Shown one piece after another: positions 24,501-30,823 of a stretch of DNA of 64,000 nucleotides. The notes under the pieces are model-generated. The model saw only the letters and a program-made list of their open reading frames with translations. It ran no database searches and was not told the DNA's origin. This DNA is from Marixanthomonas sp. SCSIO 43207 (GTDB lineage Bacteria; Bacteroidota; Bacteroidia; Flavobacteriales; Flavobacteriaceae), in the NCBI RefSeq assembly GCF_019904255.1, contig NZ_CP063203.1, positions 62,001-126,000 of the forward strand, written 5' to 3'. Within the stretch, counting starts at the first letter, position 1. The number at the start of each line of letters is the position of its first letter. Made by a program: the position numbers and the translations under genes.

Positions 24501-24879
24501 TGAAGCTTTTGAACTATTTAAAGTAATGATTGATAAGGTAAATAGAGAGGTGATTTCATTCTTATTTAAAGGAGAGTTACCACAAGAAAACCAAGAACAG
24601 ATACGAGAAGCTAGACAAACTCGTAAAAAAGAAAAGCTAAGCGAAGAAAAAGAAGAGATACCAAATATGGATGAGCGCGCTGCCCAATCACGAGCAGCCG
24701 GCAATACACAATCGCAACAGCAACAGGTAACAGAAACGATTGTGAGAGAACGTCCTAAGATTGGTCGTAATGAAAAAGTAACCATTAAGAATGTAATGAA
24801 CGGTGAAAGTAAAACGATGAAGTATAAGCAAGCCATTCCTTTATTAGACAAAGGTGAATGGGTGTTAACCGAAGACTAA
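21520..24879 (+). CDS. secA: Preprotein translocase ATPase SecA (long Bacteroidota form)
   Basis: This 1119-residue protein drives Sec-dependent export through SecYEG. Visible motifs are Walker A MQTGEGKT (about 192-199), VNDYLAKRD, YGTNNEFGFDYLRDN, DEVDSVLIDDARTPLIISG, SGMTGTA, GTDIKL and RQLRGRSGRQGDPG. It is longer than E. coli SecA (901 residues): an insertion rich in acidic residues lies around 350-470, between the DEVD motif and the region preceding MVMENKVMIVDEQTGR. The C-terminus ends KGEWVLTED and lacks the zinc-binding CxCxnC(H/C) tail, as expected for this phylum. Just upstream is a direct repeat TTGGCAA (about 21439, 21462) of unknown meaning. Confidence 0.95.
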   Translation: MGILDNILKVFVGDKSKKDISDIQPYVDKVKEHESALAGLTLDELRAKSDFFRNKIKEDQKEIQAQIDQLRKDAEAEEDIDKKEEIYNQIDALKDERYEVEKKTLDELLPEAFAVVKETAKRFKENKTLTVTASAFDRELSATKDYVTLEDDKATWNNSWDAAGKEVTWDMVHYDVQLIGGVAMHQGKVAEMQTGEGKTLVATLPVYLNALAGNGVHLVTVNDYLAKRDSAWMAPIFEFHGLSVDCIDYHRPNSEERRKAYNADITYGTNNEFGFDYLRDNMAHDPKDLVQRPHHYAIVDEVDSVLIDDARTPLIISGPVPEGDRHEFNELKPKVQDIVNVQRKYLTGVLAEAKKLIKEGDTKEGGFQLLRVYRGLPKTKALIKFLSEDGVRQILQKTENYYMQDNNREMPKVDKELYFVIDEKNNQIELTDKGVEYLSGDDNPDFFVMPEMGTEIAKIESKELPTEEEAELKEELFRDFGIKSERIHTLNQLLKAYALFEKDTQYVVMENKVMIVDEQTGRIMDGRRYSDGLHQAIEAKENVKIEAATQTFATITLQNYFRMYRKLSGMTGTAVTEAGELWEIYKLDVVEIPTNRPIARHDREDKIYKTKREKYNAVIDEVTELSKAGRPVLIGTTSVEISELLGRMLSIRNIQHNVLNAKLHKKEADIVAEAGKSGMVTIATNMAGRGTDIKLSAEVKEAGGLAIIGTERHDSRRVDRQLRGRSGRQGDPGSSQFYVSLEDNLMRLFGSERIAKMMDRMGLEEGEVIQHSMISKSIERAQKKVEENNFGIRKRLLEYDDVMNAQREVVYKRRYHALFGERLRVDIANMIFETSEAISESNKLAQDYKNFEFELIRYFSMSAPVSEQEFEKMSALDIAAKVYKSAYTHYQEKMLRNAEMAYPVIKNVYENHKDQYKRILVPFTDGVKTINVATDLEKAYDTEGKQLVQDFEKNITLAIIDDSWKTHLRKMDELKQSVQLAVHEQKDPLLIYKFEAFELFKVMIDKVNREVISFLFKGELPQENQEQIREARQTRKKEKLSEEKEEIPNMDERAAQSRAAGNTQSQQQQVTETIVRERPKIGRNEKVTIKNVMNGESKTMKYKQAIPLLDKGEWVLTED

Positions 24880-24912
24880 TCAGACTAACACGTTAACCGT
24901 TTTTAAAAACGT

Positions 24913-24952
24913 AAAGGAACCTTGAAAGAACTATTTTCAAGGTTCCTTTTTT
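24913..24952 (+). terminator. Rho-independent terminator after secA
   Basis: AAAGGAACCTTGAAA pairs with TTTCAAGGTTCCTTT across a short loop, followed by further Ts. Confidence 0.9.
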
Positions 24953-24982
24953 AGTATCTTTAACCTGCAAAAAACCAACAGC

Positions 24983-25459
24983 ATGAAAAAAATTGTCATC
25001 GAGATTAAATGGGCATGTATTTTTACTATTACCATGCTATCGTGGATGTTGCTTGAAAAAACCCTAGGCTGGCACGAAGAACAAATTGCAAACCATTGGT
25101 GGCTTACGTTGCTTTTTTCTCCTTTTGCTATTTTTATTTATCTATTGGCTATTCGCGAAAAAAGAAGACGAGTATATGATAAAAAAATGACTTGGCTTCA
25201 GGGTTTTATCTCCGGTGTGATCATCAGTGTTTTTGTAGCATTATTGTCTCCTGCAGCACAATACATTACACACAATTATATTACTCCTGAGTATTTTAAA
25301 AATGTAATTGAATACTCTGTAACCAATGATTTAATGACTCGAACCAAAGCAAACGCCTACTTCAACATTACCAATTATATGTGGCAATCTGCTTTTGGTG
25401 CTTTGGGTTTTGGGGTGATAACTTCTGTGGTTGTTGCCTTTTTTACCCGAAAAAAGTAG
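24983..25459 (+). CDS. DUF4199 family membrane protein
   Basis: This 158-residue protein has four predicted membrane helices: IKWACIFTITMLSWMLLE, WWLTLLFSPFAIFIYLLA, FISGVIISVFVALLS and SAFGALGFGVITSVVVAFF. The hydrophilic part between helices 3 and 4 holds YITPEYFKNVIEY, typical of DUF4199 proteins of Bacteroidota. The family has no assigned activity that I know of. It stands alone between the secA terminator and a convergent anti-sigma-like gene; the stops are 9 bp apart. Confidence 0.75.
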   Translation: MKKIVIEIKWACIFTITMLSWMLLEKTLGWHEEQIANHWWLTLLFSPFAIFIYLLAIREKRRRVYDKKMTWLQGFISGVIISVFVALLSPAAQYITHNYITPEYFKNVIEYSVTNDLMTRTKANAYFNITNYMWQSAFGALGFGVITSVVVAFFTRKK

Positions 25460-25468
25460 GACAGTTTC

Positions 25469-25849
25469 TTATTTTATAAATCGTTTTAAAAACGGTATTT
25501 CTACTAAAAATAGCGCTGTAAAAATTATTCCGTATAACATACTATTTGAAACTTTAAAAGTAGGAAATGTATAGGATAAAGAAATTCTATCTATATGAGC
25601 ATATTTTTGCAGAACCGATACACCTTCAAAAGGGACTAAAATAAGAATACATATAACCACAAACGTTAAAGCCGCAAGAGCTCGCCAAGCTTTGGCAGAT
25701 ATAAGCGGAACATACTCCGGCATAGGCACAGACCGTCTTTGAATGGCGCTCATTACGTTTTTTGAAAAAGCGCCGGAAGGCTGTTCCAATCCGGCTTCAT
25801 TGATTAGTTGTTTAATCAATTGGTTTTCGTCTTTATATTGCTTTTCCAT
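25469..25849 (-). CDS. Membrane protein, probable anti-sigma partner of the ECF sigma factor
   Basis: This 126-residue protein has a soluble N-terminal part (residues 1-50) and two membrane helices (about 55-73 and 102-122). The gene overlaps the end of the ECF sigma gene by 17 bp. Such a short cytosolic domain with membrane anchors, directly coupled to an ECF sigma gene, is the usual place for an anti-sigma factor. However, I see no recognisable zinc-binding HxxxCxxC motif, and the sequence is not one I can assign to a named anti-sigma family. Role inferred from context. Confidence 0.6.
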   Translation of the reverse strand: MEKQYKDENQLIKQLINEAGLEQPSGAFSKNVMSAIQRRSVPMPEYVPLISAKAWRALAALTFVVICILILVPFEGVSVLQKYAHIDRISLSYTFPTFKVSNSMLYGIIFTALFLVEIPFLKRFIK

Positions 25850-26420
25850 TGGTGTTTGTTATTTCGGGTGTTATGTATTCTTGTAATAAGGTATGTAGTT
25901 TCTTTCTACTTCGGAATAGTTTAATTTTAATAGTACCCTCTGTACGCTTTGTAATACTAGCTATTTCTTTAACAGATAATTCTTCAAAATAATAAAAAGT
26001 AACTATTGCCGCATCCTCTTCAGGAAGTTGTTCTATACACTTTTTTATAATTGTACTGCGTTCCTCGTGTTCTATTTGAGTTAACGCATTTTCAGTTTCT
26101 TTCAGATTAAAATGAGACATATCTGGAACGCTATCGAGTGTTCTTAGCCTTTTATTTTTTTTAATTCTATCCAACGCTTTTCGATACGCAATGCTATATA
26201 ACCAACTAGAAAATTTTGCTTCACCTCTGTAAGTAGCCAATGCTTCAAATGCTTTTACAAACGTGTCTTGTGCAACTTCTTCGGCTTCTTCTTTATTTTT
26301 TAGAATACGTATGGTAATGGTATACACAAACTGCTGATACTTTATTACCAAATTTTCAAATGCACGGGTATTGCCCCGCAAGGTTTGCGATATGTAAAAA
26401 TGGTCGTTAGCGTCTTTCAT
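25833..26420 (-). CDS. ECF-type RNA polymerase sigma factor
   Basis: This 195-residue protein has region 2 with RAFENLVIKYQQFVYTI, AEEVAQDTFVKAFEAL and FSSWLYSIAYRKALD, and region 4 with LPEEDAAIVTFYYFEELSVKEIA and TEGTIKIKLFRSRKKL. There is no region 1.1 or 3, as expected for ECF sigma factors. A GTAACC-N16-CGTC element lies on the minus strand with its CGTC only about 11 bp before the ATG, which would leave an almost leaderless transcript. The same element points the other way toward the DUF6249-like gene. This suggests autoregulation and a two-way regulon. Confidence 0.88.
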   Translation of the reverse strand: MKDANDHFYISQTLRGNTRAFENLVIKYQQFVYTITIRILKNKEEAEEVAQDTFVKAFEALATYRGEAKFSSWLYSIAYRKALDRIKKNKRLRTLDSVPDMSHFNLKETENALTQIEHEERSTIIKKCIEQLPEEDAAIVTFYYFEELSVKEIASITKRTEGTIKIKLFRSRKKLHTLLQEYITPEITNTNGKAI

Positions 26421-26430
26421 CTAGGTATAG

Positions 26431-26459
26431 GACGCACAGTTATTTGTCTTGGTTACACT
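26431..26459 (-). promoter_or_regulatory. ECF-type promoter candidate for the sigma/anti-sigma operon
   Basis: Minus strand: AGTGTAACC (26459-26451), 16 bases, CGTC (26434-26431). The -35-like GTAACC and -10-like CGTC have the spacing of ECF promoters. The matching element on the plus strand is at 26486-26514. Confidence 0.6.
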
Positions 26460-26485
26460 TTTTGTCAAAAAAAAAGATTGAAAAT

Positions 26486-26514
26486 AGTGTAACCTAAATT
26501 TTAATTGCAGCGTC
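26486..26514 (+). promoter_or_regulatory. ECF-type promoter candidate for the divergent membrane protein
   Basis: Plus strand: AGTGTAACC (26486-26494), 16 bases, CGTC (26511-26514), 45 bp before the ATG of the divergent gene. It is the same motif and spacing as the element on the opposite strand. Confidence 0.6.
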
Positions 26515-26559
26515 TTACTAGAAAACGAACAGTTAATCAATTAAAAAATCAAAATTATT

Positions 26560-26910
26560 ATGGGATCTGAAGTTATTATTATACCAATTATTTTTGGCGT
26601 TATTTTCGGGATTTATTACTTGTATATTTCGGCTAGAAATCGAGAGCGACTGGCATTAATTGAGAAAGGTGCCGAGGCGTCTATCTTTTACAGTAAAAAC
26701 AAATGGGTTACCCCTATATGGAAAGTAATTGTAATTAACCTGGCACTATTGCTTATGGGAATTGGTATCGGGATTTTTGTAGCGGCTATGTTGCACTACA
26801 ACTTGGGAGTAGATGAAGAAGTTGCGTATCCCGGAACTATCTTTTTATTGGCTGGAATTGGTCTTTTTTGTGGGTTTTATTTTACTAAAAAACTTAATAA
26901 AGACGCGTAA
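26560..26910 (+). CDS. Small membrane protein, DUF6249-like
   Basis: This 116-residue protein has three predicted membrane helices: an N-terminal one (VIIIPIIFGVIFGIYYLYIS), VIVINLALLLMGIGIGIFVAAML and FLLAGIGLFCGFYF. The loop contains ARNRERLALIEKGAEAS, the pattern found in the DUF6249 family. It is divergent from the ECF sigma gene and carries the same promoter-like element, so it is a likely direct target. Function unknown; a membrane stress-response component would fit the setting. A bidirectional terminator follows. Confidence 0.72.
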   Translation: MGSEVIIIPIIFGVIFGIYYLYISARNRERLALIEKGAEASIFYSKNKWVTPIWKVIVINLALLLMGIGIGIFVAAMLHYNLGVDEEVAYPGTIFLLAGIGLFCGFYFTKKLNKDA

Positions 26911-26931
26911 ATTTTCTAGTTTGTTTGGTTA

Positions 26932-26976
26932 AAAAAACCATTTGTGGCTTTCTTACAGAATAGCTGCAAATGGTTT
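26932..26976. terminator. Bidirectional terminator hairpin
   Basis: AAAAAACCATTTG pairs with CAAATGGTTTTTT around a 20-base loop. A T-run on both strands serves the DUF6249-like gene (plus) and the operon at 26978-29514 (minus). Confidence 0.8.
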
Positions 26977-26977
26977 T

Positions 26978-28402
26978 TTATTGAATTTTTACGTTACTGT
27001 AATTAGCATTTACCGTTACATTTTTAGTTGCTTGGTTACTTTTATAAAACCCTCTTGCCAATACACGGTTATAATTTTTGGTTCTATTTAACTGAAGCGA
27101 CTTAGGATATTGTAAGGTTGATTTTTTTCCGTTGAAATAAAATGAAAAAGCAACGTCTGGCATGTGTAAAACTGCATCGGTATTTTCTAATAAAACATCA
27201 ATGTTTTTAAATCCGTTTGATACGTTTGTTACTTTTAAATTTCCGAAAGAACCGGCTAGAATGGCTTCTTCTTCAACATTACCTATTAAAACATCACTTG
27301 AGTTGGCCTGCAAGTTTATTGCTTTTACATCTGCGATGTTGCAGTTTTCTACAAATTTAAGGTAGAGTGTACCATTATTCCAGTTATTGACTACTACCGG
27401 AGCGTAAGAAGCATTGATGAGGGTTTCTCCCCCATCAATACTATTTGCCGTGAATGGCGAATGATTTAATGTAGCTTTTACGTTTACGGCATCTGCCATT
27501 TGGATTTTTCCGTGACGAACGTCAATTTCGGTTTTGGCTCCTTTAGGCATTTTTATTTTTATGGTTTTGGTGCCTTTAAGACTTTTATGGCCTTTTGTGT
27601 TTTTGCTTCCTTGTATGATAATTGTTTTATTTCCGTTAGGACTTGTAATTACTTGTTTAGAATAATTGCCATCGTCTCCATATTTTGCTTCCATTTCTTT
27701 TTCAAATCGAGCGCCCCATGCTTCCATACGTTTTCCGAAGGATTCACCCCAGTCTTCCATTTTATGTTCCCAAACTGCGGCTATACTATCTCCTTTTTCT
27801 TCGTTGTATTGTTCTGCAAATTCTTCACCCCATTTTTCCATTTTTACTTCAAAGTCTTTACCAAACTTTTTATCCATTTGGGCTTCAAACTTTTTCATAT
27901 AACCGTCTTTATCTTTCATAAACTCTTCATAATCAAAGTCTATATTACCAATATCACGCATGAGATCATCTGGAAGGTTTGGAATTTTCATATTACTAAT
28001 CATAGGAACAATCATTTCTTCCATCATAGGTCCTAAAAAGTCTAGTCCTTCTATTGACGGCATGCCATTTGAAGGCGCCATAGAAATCCAGTTAGGGCCA
28101 TTTCCGCCTTTTGAGCTTATAACTACTTTGTTACTGTTGCCTAAAACGGTAAAATCCCAGTTGTCAAATAAGTCTTGTTTTTCAGCTTCGGATAGTTTTT
28201 CACCATCAATATAAGCTTCAACTTCTACTTTGTCTCTATTCCACGTTTCAAACACAATGTTGGTATGTGTGGTGTTTACTGAGACGGTAACATCATCATC
28301 TACATTAAAAGTTTCTTTATATTCTTTTTGAGCTTGTGATATTGTTGTAAAAAGCAGTATTGCGGTTGCAACGGCTGTTTTAAATAATAGCTGTAGTTTC
28401 AT
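26978..28402 (-). CDS. Exported protein of unknown function with C-terminal beta-rich (DUF4097-like) part
   Basis: This 474-residue protein has signal peptide MKLQLLFKTAVATAILLFTTISQAQ. The N-terminal part (25-110) is beta-rich (VSVNTTHTNIVFETWNRDKVEVEAYIDGEKLSE), the middle (about 145-260) is highly charged and Met/Trp-rich (KWGEEFAEQYNEE, RMEAWGARFEKEMEAKYGDD), and the C-terminal half has repetitive beta strands (LNHSPFTANS, LQANSSDVLIGNV, VTVNANYSNVKI) like DUF4097/adhesin-type helices. The gene overlaps the anti-sigma-like gene by 23 bp and is last in an ECF sigma operon, so it is probably the effector or a periplasmic sensor. No enzyme motif is seen. Confidence 0.65.
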   Translation of the reverse strand: MKLQLLFKTAVATAILLFTTISQAQKEYKETFNVDDDVTVSVNTTHTNIVFETWNRDKVEVEAYIDGEKLSEAEKQDLFDNWDFTVLGNSNKVVISSKGGNGPNWISMAPSNGMPSIEGLDFLGPMMEEMIVPMISNMKIPNLPDDLMRDIGNIDFDYEEFMKDKDGYMKKFEAQMDKKFGKDFEVKMEKWGEEFAEQYNEEKGDSIAAVWEHKMEDWGESFGKRMEAWGARFEKEMEAKYGDDGNYSKQVITSPNGNKTIIIQGSKNTKGHKSLKGTKTIKIKMPKGAKTEIDVRHGKIQMADAVNVKATLNHSPFTANSIDGGETLINASYAPVVVNNWNNGTLYLKFVENCNIADVKAINLQANSSDVLIGNVEEEAILAGSFGNLKVTNVSNGFKNIDVLLENTDAVLHMPDVAFSFYFNGKKSTLQYPKSLQLNRTKNYNRVLARGFYKSNQATKNVTVNANYSNVKIQ

Positions 28403-28985
28403 CTTTTTGATTTTTTAGTTCTTTTAATTTGTTTTTAAGTTTGAACAGCAATTCCAAACGTAATTGCAAATTATCAATCAATGCGCCGATGGTGGCTTCA
28501 GTAGGGCCTATTTCATTTAAGTCTAGTGTAAGGCGCTGGTATTCTTTATCCAGTTCACTCAACTGTTGCATATACCCATCAACGAGTTCTTTATTATCAT
28601 CTTTAATTTTTAATGATGCCAATTGTACGTTTATACCGGTGAGGTAATAGTCTTCTACTTTTTGTAAATCTGGTGATAAATCACCCAATGTAATTTTGGC
28701 AACATTTTGATTGGTGTTTTGTGTCTGTTTAGGTACTTCAACAACGTCTACCGGTGTATTGGTTTTTGATAACTGCTCGTACCCAAAAAACCCAATAGAT
28801 AAAAATACGATGGCAATTGCTGCCACTTTTAACCACATAAATTTAATAGCCGGTTGGTTTTGTTTGGGCTTTGAAGCGCCAAACGCTTGATCTAATCGGG
28901 CTTCAAAACGAGCCTGATGGCCTTGTGGAGGTGTGGTAGCCTCTTCTGGCGTATTTTCAAACATTTTTCTAATATCCTGTGCCAT
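28380..28985 (-). CDS. Single-pass membrane protein, probable anti-sigma factor
   Basis: This 201-residue protein has an N-terminal cytosolic part of about 48 residues (MAQDIRKMFENTPEEATTPP, then HQARFEARLDQAF), one membrane helix (about 50-67, LKVAAIAIVFLSIGFFGY) and a periplasmic coiled-coil part (DLQKVEDYYLTGINVQLASL ... LRLELLFKLKNKLKELKNQK). The GHQARFEARL motif before the helix is common in Bacteroidota proteins encoded beside ECF sigma factors. It overlaps the sigma gene by 17 bp and the exported-protein gene by 23 bp, which indicates tight translational coupling. The anti-sigma role is inferred. Confidence 0.65.
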   Translation of the reverse strand: MAQDIRKMFENTPEEATTPPQGHQARFEARLDQAFGASKPKQNQPAIKFMWLKVAAIAIVFLSIGFFGYEQLSKTNTPVDVVEVPKQTQNTNQNVAKITLGDLSPDLQKVEDYYLTGINVQLASLKIKDDNKELVDGYMQQLSELDKEYQRLTLDLNEIGPTEATIGALIDNLQLRLELLFKLKNKLKELKNQKDETTAII

Positions 28986-29514
28986 ATTGCAAATGTTTTA
29001 AGTGTTTCTGTAATTGTATTTTTCCGCGGTGCAAATTGGTTCTAGATGCGCTTTCTGAAATATCTAAGATGCTAGCTATTTCTTGATGGTCATATCCTTC
29101 CAATAAATAAAGTTGCACGACAATTTTATGGTTATCGTTTAAAGAAGCAATGGCTTCTTTTACTTCTTCAATGGTTGTTTGATCCGGCACACTCCATTCA
29201 TTAGTATCTTCAACTATGTGCAGGGTTTCTTCTTCAATGGATTGTACTTCTAGTTTTTTAGCTTTAATCGCGTCTAAACAGGTATTGATAACAATCCTTT
29301 TTAACCAAGCGCCAAAGGTGACGTCCCCTTTAAACTGCTCGAGTTTTTGAAACGCTTTTATAAACGCTTCTTGCATAGCGTCTTCTGCCGCTGCTGCATC
29401 TCGCATATACCGTTTTGCTACAATAAACATCCCATCGCAATATTGTTTATACAGAGCTAACTGTGCTTTGCGATTGTTTTGCTTACATTGCTCAACAAGT
29501 AATGAATTGGACAA
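28969..29514 (-). CDS. ECF-type RNA polymerase sigma factor (second system)
   Basis: This 181-residue protein has region 2 (LYKQYCDGMFIVAKRYM, AAEDAMQEAFIKAFQKLEQF, FGAWLKRIVINTCLD) and region 4 (LNDNHKIVVQLYLLEGYDHQEIASILDISESASRTNLHRGK). The frame starts with TTG (29514), and no ATG or GTG occurs early enough to preserve region 2, so TTG is accepted. A GCAAC-N16-CGTC element lies upstream on the same strand and could be an autoregulatory promoter. It heads a three-gene operon with overlapping stops and starts. Confidence 0.88.
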   Translation of the reverse strand: MSNSLLVEQCKQNNRKAQLALYKQYCDGMFIVAKRYMRDAAAAEDAMQEAFIKAFQKLEQFKGDVTFGAWLKRIVINTCLDAIKAKKLEVQSIEEETLHIVEDTNEWSVPDQTTIEEVKEAIASLNDNHKIVVQLYLLEGYDHQEIASILDISESASRTNLHRGKIQLQKHLKHLQYGTGY

Positions 29515-29549
29515 GTTTGATGGTTTTTTTGGTTGCTGTTCAGTTTAAA

Positions 29550-29574
29550 GACGAGCCATTTATGTAAGTGTTGC
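29550..29574 (-). promoter_or_regulatory. Possible ECF-type promoter of the second sigma operon
   Basis: Minus strand: GCAAC (29574-29570), 16 bases, CGTC (29553-29550), 35 bp before the TTG start. It resembles the GTAACC/CGTC pair of the first system but is one base shorter and less exact. Confidence 0.35.
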
Positions 29575-29638
29575 AAATCTTAACATATTTTAGCTTAAAA
29601 TAAGTATAATTTTAAATGTTTAACTAGTTCTTTTATAC

Positions 29639-29646
29639 TAACTTTG
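29639..29646 (+). promoter_or_regulatory. Putative -7 box TAACTTTG
   Basis: TAACTTTG matches TAnnTTTG 16 bp before the ATG of the four-helix-bundle gene; no clear -33 TTG is present. Confidence 0.4.
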
Positions 29647-29662
29647 ATATAAATCACTGTAT

Positions 29663-30229
29663 ATGAAGAATAAATACGCAGACTTTAATAAATTAAATCG
29701 TTTGTTGGTTGCTAGTTTTGAAGCTGAGAAATTGTATTACAATGCAGCTCAAGATGCACAAACAACCCCTTTAAAACGGTTTTTAAATTATATGGCTACC
29801 GAACGTAATAGAATGAGCCATGATATTTCTAATGAATTACACTCTCGTGGAATTGAACCTCTTAAAGAAGATTCAGAAAAAGGAAACATTGACCGCACTT
29901 GGCAAGAAATAAAGGAAGCGTTAGAGAAGTTTAATGCTACCGTTATTCTTAACCAATGTATTGGCAGAGATGCAAATAATATTAAACGATACGACGAACT
30001 TATAGAACGCAAAGAATTACCTGAGGGTATTTTATCATTATTGGCTAAGCAAAAAAAACAGTTACAGTGGTATATGAAGCAAGCCGAACAACATAAAGAA
30101 ACTCACTTCGCAGCCGAACCCCAAAAAACTGCCGAATCAACAAACAAAGAAGAAGATTCAAAAAAAAACAACGATAAAGACGACGATAGCGATACAAGTG
30201 GCCGAATAATCCCTTTACGAGCCATATAA
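29663..30229 (+). CDS. Ferritin-like four-helix-bundle protein (DUF2383/PA2169-like)
   Basis: This 188-residue protein has a helical first 140 residues (FEAEKLYYNAAQDAQ, FLNYMATERNRMSHDISNELHSRGIEP, RDANNIKRYDELIE, LAKQKKQLQWYMKQAE), as in the DUF2383 or PA2169 stress-related family, and a charged low-complexity tail (KEEDSKKNNDKDDDSDTS). The helices carry Glu and His residues in the spots used by ferritin-like proteins, but I cannot confirm a metal site. Families of this kind are linked to stress tolerance without a proven activity. It is monocistronic, ending in a strong terminator. Confidence 0.65.
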   Translation: MKNKYADFNKLNRLLVASFEAEKLYYNAAQDAQTTPLKRFLNYMATERNRMSHDISNELHSRGIEPLKEDSEKGNIDRTWQEIKEALEKFNATVILNQCIGRDANNIKRYDELIERKELPEGILSLLAKQKKQLQWYMKQAEQHKETHFAAEPQKTAESTNKEEDSKKNNDKDDDSDTSGRIIPLRAI

Positions 30230-30245
30230 ATTTTGGTCAAATCAT

Positions 30246-30280
30246 AAAAAAAAGCTTTCTTAAAAAAGAAAGCTTTTTTT
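30246..30280. terminator. Terminator hairpin between convergent genes
   Basis: AAAAAAGCTTTCTT pairs with AAGAAAGCTTTTTT, with a run of T after it and A before it, so it can serve both the plus-strand gene and the convergent ohr gene. Confidence 0.85.
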
Positions 30281-30300
30281 ATTCTTATTAAAATCGAATA

Positions 30301-30732
30301 TTATTCATCCAACATTAAATTAAGCGTAACTGTGATATTATCACGTGTCGCTCTAGAAAATGGACAAACCTCGTGTGCTTTATTTACCAAATCTTCACCG
30401 GTTTTTACATCTACGCCCGGAATATAACAATCTAGTGTGGCTTCTAATTGTAGATTGCCTTTATCGGTTTTACCAATACCTATGGTTGCTGTTACGGTAA
30501 TATCTTCTGCTTTTACATCAACGTTCTTTTTTTGAGCTACCAATTCTATAGCGCTACCAAAACATGCTGCATAAGCACTACCAAAAAGTTGTTCCGGATT
30601 GGTTCCATCACCTCCTTCTCCACCCATAGATTTGGGTACAGATAGGTTTAAATCTATAGGGCCGTCTTCAGTTTTAACGTGTCCTTTTCTTGCTCCTTTA
30701 GCTATTGATGTAGCTTCATATAATGTTTTCAT
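30301..30732 (-). CDS. ohr: Organic hydroperoxide resistance protein (Ohr, OsmC superfamily)
   Basis: This 143-residue thiol peroxidase reduces organic hydroperoxides. The two catalytic cysteines are visible: AYAACFGSA (Cys57) and VCPFSRATR (Cys123). The N-terminus carries MKTLYEATSIAKGARKGHV and LSVPKSMGGEGGDGTNPEQLF, typical of the Ohr branch rather than OsmC. The family is cytosolic and usually peroxide-induced through OhrR; no OhrR gene lies in this window. It is single-gene and convergent with the four-helix-bundle gene. Confidence 0.93.
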   Translation of the reverse strand: MKTLYEATSIAKGARKGHVKTEDGPIDLNLSVPKSMGGEGGDGTNPEQLFGSAYAACFGSAIELVAQKKNVDVKAEDITVTATIGIGKTDKGNLQLEATLDCYIPGVDVKTGEDLVNKAHEVCPFSRATRDNITVTLNLMLDE

Positions 30733-30823
30733 TTTTAACTTTTTTTATTTAATAATAATCAATATACTATGGATTCATCGCTTTTTAAAACCGATATTCA
30801 TAAAATTGTCATAAATTTCGGCC

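Noticed and set aside
24492-24851. 119-residue minus-strand frame inside secA
   Set aside because: It is antisense to the secA 3' part, with Ser/Leu-rich shadow composition and no promoter or neighbour support.
27500-28036. 178-residue Phe/His-rich plus-strand frame
   Set aside because: It is antisense to the exported protein gene of the ECF operon; the composition is the shadow of Lys/Glu-rich coding sequence.
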